Below, one piece after another: positions 52,273 through 55,401 of a stretch of 55,401 nucleotides of DNA (position 1 is its first letter; each line of letters begins with the position of its first letter). Position numbers and translations under genes: made by a program. Source of the DNA: DASTCC01 sp035711465 (GTDB lineage: Bacteria > Acidobacteriota > Vicinamibacteria > Vicinamibacterales > SCN-69-37); assembly GCA_035711465.1 (NCBI GenBank), contig DASTCC010000256.1, positions 1 through 55,401 on the forward strand, given 5' to 3'. The notes beneath the pieces are model-generated. The model saw only the letters and a program-made list of their open reading frames with translations, ran no database searches and was not told the DNA's origin.

Positions 52273-54875
52273 CGCCGGGCCGACGTCACCTCGCGCTCGC
52301 GCGTCTGGCGCTCCGCCGCGTCGCCGAGCCGCGCCGCAGCGAGTGGCTCGCCGATCTCTTCGACGATCTCCGCGCCCGGCGGCAGGTTCGGGGCGTTCTC
52401 GCCGCCGATGCCTGGTTTCTGCGCGAACTGGCCTCGCTCGCGCGGGCGGCGCGCCTCCAGCGATCCCGCCGCGCCCCGGCGCTTCGAAACGATATCCTCG
52501 CCGTCTCTACCCAGCTGCGCCGCAGTCCGGTGTTCTTCCTCACTGCCGCGCTGATGCTCGCCGCCGGCGTCACCATCGCCGCGACCACCGTCGGGTTCAT
52601 CGACGCGACGCTCCTCAAGCCGATCAGCCGGGTCCGCCCCGACGACGTGTTCCGACTCGGCACGACGTCGCCGACGTCGGGCGATCGGAACCAGTTCGCG
52701 TTCCCCGAGTTCGCCGACCTGGCCGAACCGTTGCGCGACATCGCCGATCTCACGGCCGCGCACCTCGTCCCCGTGGTCGCGCGGACCGACGGCGGTTCCG
52801 AGCAGACGCTGGCCGAAGTGGTCGTCGGCCCGTACTTCGACATCGTCGCCCTGCCGCCGCTGGCGGGCCGCCTGCTCCGGGCCTCGGACGACGACGGAAC
52901 GGCGCCGGCCGTCGCCGTGATCAGCGACGCCTGGTGGGCGTCGCGTTACGGCCGATCGCCCTCGGCGATCGGCGCGACGATGTACCTCAACAACACGCCC
53001 TTCACCGTCGTCGGCGTGGCACCGGCCACCGGATCGGCGGCCTTCGCCGGGGCGAGCACGGACGTCTGGCTGATGGCCGGGCACGCCGGCACGCTGATGC
53101 CGCTCGACTTCCGATCCGATCGCGCCCGTCGTGCCTTCGTCGTCCTCGGGCGGCTCCAGACGAACGCGACGATGGCCGCCGCGGCCAGCGCGGCGTCGGC
53201 CGCGAGCGCGACGCTGCAGCGCGAAGCGCCTCGGAGCCGGCCGGACGATCGCATCGCCGTGCTGCCGGGCAGCCCGCTGGGCAGCACGCAGCGGCGCCTG
53301 GCGATGGTCGTCGCGGCGCTGCTCGCGTCGTTCGCGGCCGTCGTGCTCGGCGTCATCTGCGCCAACGTCGGCAACCTGGCGATGGCGCGCGGCACGATGC
53401 TCCGCCGCGCCACCGCGATCCGCCTGTCGCTCGGCGCGTCGCGCGGTCAGGTGCTGCGGCAGGCGCTGCTCGAGGGCGCGGCGATCGCCGCCGTGGCTGC
53501 CGCGTGCAGTGCCGTGGCGTACCTCTGGGTCGCGCAAAGGCTGGTCACGATCCCGATCCTGCCGACGTTCACGCTGCGGCTGGATCTCCGAACCGATCCC
53601 TCGTTTCTGATCGTCATCGCGGCGATTGCCGGCGTCGCCGGCCTGGTGCTGGCGCTCGGGCCGGCGCTCGCCGCGGCGCGCATCGACGTGATCGCGACGC
53701 TCCGCGACGCGTCCGGAGCGATGCGGTTCGGACGCCGCGGCGCGCGGCTGCGTCGCTGGCTGGTGATCGCGCAGGTGGCGCTGTCGTTCTTCCTGATGGT
53801 CATGGCGGCGCTGTTCATGCGGAGCCTGTCGCAGTCGCGGACGCTCGATCTGGGCGTCGATGTCGACAGGCTGGCGATCATGGACTTCGACGTCGAGCCG
53901 CCGGTCGGCAAGGACGAGCAGCGTGCCATCGTCGTGCGCGCGCTCGACGCGATCCGCGCGCTTCCGGGCACGGCCGGCGTCGCGCAATCGACCGAGGCGC
54001 CCATCGACGCGCTGGTCGGCAGCGCTGATCTGCGGATTCCGGGCGCTGCCGACGCGCCGCCGATTGCGCGCGTGTCGGTCATCGGCGCCACGTCCGGGTA
54101 CTTCGAGACCGTCGGCGTGCCGATCCTGCAGGGCCGCGGCTTCGCCGTGATGGATCCGGCCGGCAGCGTCGCGGTGATCAACGAGACGCTGGCGCGGTCG
54201 CTCGACGGCGGTCTCGATCGTGTCGTCGATCTGGGGAACGGGCGACGGCCCCGCATCATCGGCGTGGCCAGGAATGCGCGCTATCGATCGATCGGCGAGC
54301 GCGACCAGCCGAACGTCTACCTGGCGATCGAGCCGGGCTTTCATCAGACCCTGATCGCGCGCGCGAACGGGGACCCTCGACTGCTGTTGAACGACATCCA
54401 GCGAACGCTCGATCGGGTCGGGCCGGGCGTCCAGGGCTTTTTTCCTCGCACCGGCCGCGATCACCTGCGCCTGGATCTGCTTCCGGTCGAAGCCGGCGGG
54501 GCGGCGGCCACCGTGGTCGGCAGCCTGGCGGTCGTGTTGAGCGGCCTCGGCCTTTACGGACTGGTCGCCTGGATCGTCGAGCTGCGGCGAGCGGAGCTCG
54601 GCCTTCGGCTCGCCCTCGGCGCCAGTCCAGGAGATCTCCGCACGCTGATCGTTCGTTATGCGATCGCCAGCGCGCTGCCCGGCATCGTCATCGGGCTGGT
54701 CGCCGCGCTCCTTGCCGTGGCCTCGTTCAGCAGTCTGCTCGTCGGCGTCCGTGGCGTCGATCCGGTGGCGTTTCTGTCGGCGGGCGTCCTGGTCGCGGCG
54801 CTCGTGCTCGCCGCCGCGTGGATGCCCGCGAGGCGCGCCGGTCGGATCGATCCGAGCGCGCTGCTACGGTCATAG
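52269..54875 (+). CDS. ADOP-type orphan permease, PadR-coupled
   Basis: 868 residues from a GTG overlapping the padR stop. Like the other PadR-linked copy it begins with a soluble helical segment (RRVAEPRRSEWLADLFDDLRARRQ) before the first helix (FFLTAALMLAAGVTIAATTVGFID). The MacB-like periplasmic domain, FtsX halves and the ending LGLRLALGASPGDLRTLIVRYA / RAGRIDPSALLRS follow. No ATP-binding protein is adjacent. Exported substrate or sensory role unknown. Confidence 0.87.
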   Translation: MTPGRRHLALARLALRRVAEPRRSEWLADLFDDLRARRQVRGVLAADAWFLRELASLARAARLQRSRRAPALRNDILAVSTQLRRSPVFFLTAALMLAAGVTIAATTVGFIDATLLKPISRVRPDDVFRLGTTSPTSGDRNQFAFPEFADLAEPLRDIADLTAAHLVPVVARTDGGSEQTLAEVVVGPYFDIVALPPLAGRLLRASDDDGTAPAVAVISDAWWASRYGRSPSAIGATMYLNNTPFTVVGVAPATGSAAFAGASTDVWLMAGHAGTLMPLDFRSDRARRAFVVLGRLQTNATMAAAASAASAASATLQREAPRSRPDDRIAVLPGSPLGSTQRRLAMVVAALLASFAAVVLGVICANVGNLAMARGTMLRRATAIRLSLGASRGQVLRQALLEGAAIAAVAAACSAVAYLWVAQRLVTIPILPTFTLRLDLRTDPSFLIVIAAIAGVAGLVLALGPALAAARIDVIATLRDASGAMRFGRRGARLRRWLVIAQVALSFFLMVMAALFMRSLSQSRTLDLGVDVDRLAIMDFDVEPPVGKDEQRAIVVRALDAIRALPGTAGVAQSTEAPIDALVGSADLRIPGAADAPPIARVSVIGATSGYFETVGVPILQGRGFAVMDPAGSVAVINETLARSLDGGLDRVVDLGNGRRPRIIGVARNARYRSIGERDQPNVYLAIEPGFHQTLIARANGDPRLLLNDIQRTLDRVGPGVQGFFPRTGRDHLRLDLLPVEAGGAAATVVGSLAVVLSGLGLYGLVAWIVELRRAELGLRLALGASPGDLRTLIVRYAIASALPGIVIGLVAALLAVASFSSLLVGVRGVDPVAFLSAGVLVAALVLAAAWMPARRAGRIDPSALLRS

Positions 54876-54942
54876 GGGCTGCCGGACAATCGCCGGCGCG
54901 ATGTCGGGGACGCGCGTCCTCAGGTCTGATGGTCCCCCCGCG

Positions 54943-55401
54943 CTATTCCTGGCGCAACGTGCGCATCGGATCGACCTGCGCCGCGCGCGCAGCGGGAATC
55001 CACGCCGCCAACAGGCACGCCGCCACGATCGCACCGAGACTCGCGAGATAGGCCACCGGATCGGTGACGTGCACGATCTGCGAGATCAGCGCGCCGGCCG
55101 GCGTCGCCAGCACCGCCGTGGCCAGCGCTGCGGCAAGCCCCGCGCCCGCGATCAGACCGGCTATCACCGGCCGCGTCGTCTGGGCGAGCATCAATCGCGT
55201 CACTCTGTACGCCGAAGCGCCGAGCGCCATGCGGACGCCGATCTCCCGTGTTCGCTGCTCGACCAGATAGGAGAGCACGCTGAACAATCCCGACACGGTC
55301 AGCAGCACCGCGAGGCCGCCGAGGACGATGGACACCGAGAACGCGATCTGCAGGAAGAACGTCTCGAGCCTCGCCACCGTGCGCATGGTGATGATCGATT
55401 C
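54943..55401 (-). CDS. ADOP/MacB-like permease, C-terminal part (runs off right edge)
   Basis: The last 152 residues of another FtsX-type permease: FSVSIVLGGLAVLLTVSGLFSVLSYLVEQRTREIGVRMALGASAYRVTRLM, two further helices and the ending ARAAQVDPMRTLRQE. The frame continues to the window edge (ESIITMRTVARLE...), so no start is present. It is convergent with the preceding permease and is the fifth member of the group here. Confidence 0.85.
   Translation of the reverse strand, partial: ESIITMRTVARLETFFLQIAFSVSIVLGGLAVLLTVSGLFSVLSYLVEQRTREIGVRMALGASAYRVTRLMLAQTTRPVIAGLIAGAGLAAALATAVLATPAGALISQIVHVTDPVAYLASLGAIVAACLLAAWIPAARAAQVDPMRTLRQE

Noticed and set aside
52164..54464. 766-codon open frame antisense to the permease at 52269
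   Set aside because: Same reason: shadow of a GC-rich membrane-protein gene, no domain.

Overview
The window is about 55.4 kb of GC-rich DNA carrying 44 protein-coding features: 41 complete protein genes, two genes cut by the window edges, and one leader peptide. One 5'-truncated cytochrome remnant is listed separately. I see no tRNA, rRNA, CRISPR array, insertion sequence or phage gene. The gene content suggests a chromosomal segment of an Acidobacteriota member, probably of Vicinamibacteria type. The signs are several ADOP-type orphan FtsX/MacB-like permeases, two of them coupled to PadR regulators; many exported NHL/beta-propeller, amidohydrolase and S9 peptidase proteins; DUF4097 proteins; and a CHAT-TPR protein. 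The taxonomy is inferred from gene families only.

Layout. 0-8.9 kb: an edge-truncated DadA-like oxidase, a DinB-fold protein, two tandem aminotransferases with twin-arginine N-termini, a HupE/UreJ-type membrane protein, two NHL-propeller proteins and a double SnoaL-like protein. 9-14.7 kb: a large TPR-CHAT protein, an exported unknown, and a minus-strand arsR(sdpR-like)-sdpI-tlpA operon with a clear AT-rich operator. 14.8-20.2 kb: a spermidine-dehydrogenase-like flavoprotein, a truncated cytochrome c peroxidase remnant, an NHL protein and an amidohydrolase. 20.3-23 kb: a TIGR01777-type epimerase and two DUF4097 proteins.

23-29.4 kb: a compact minus-strand histidine operon, hisI-G-D-C-B-H-F-A, nearly every junction overlapping. 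A perfect TTGACA box, a 22-residue histidine-rich leader peptide (7 His in 9 residues) and an intrinsic terminator precede it, which is the anatomy of a ribosome-mediated his attenuator. hisE and a histidinol-phosphatase gene are not in the window.

29.5-55.4 kb: five ADOP-type permeases (one cut by the right edge), two of them translationally coupled to padR genes with visible operators. Between them lie gamma-glutamyltransferase, an S9 peptidase, small membrane and barrel proteins, a second DinB protein, a GlxA-type regulator next to a cysteine-synthase-like gene, a PEGA protein, an aldo/keto reductase-P-loop kinase-degenerate HAD fusion, and a membrane-anchored winged-helix/TolB-like regulator.

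The most striking non-coding feature is a set of short tandem-repeat arrays (periods 7, 8, 10 and 11 bp) sitting directly behind genes. In several cases the stop codon itself is supplied by the first repeat unit. The strongest candidates for new biology are the his attenuator, these stop-codon-anchored arrays, the triple-domain fusion, and the near-leaderless padR promoter whose operator overlaps its own start codon.
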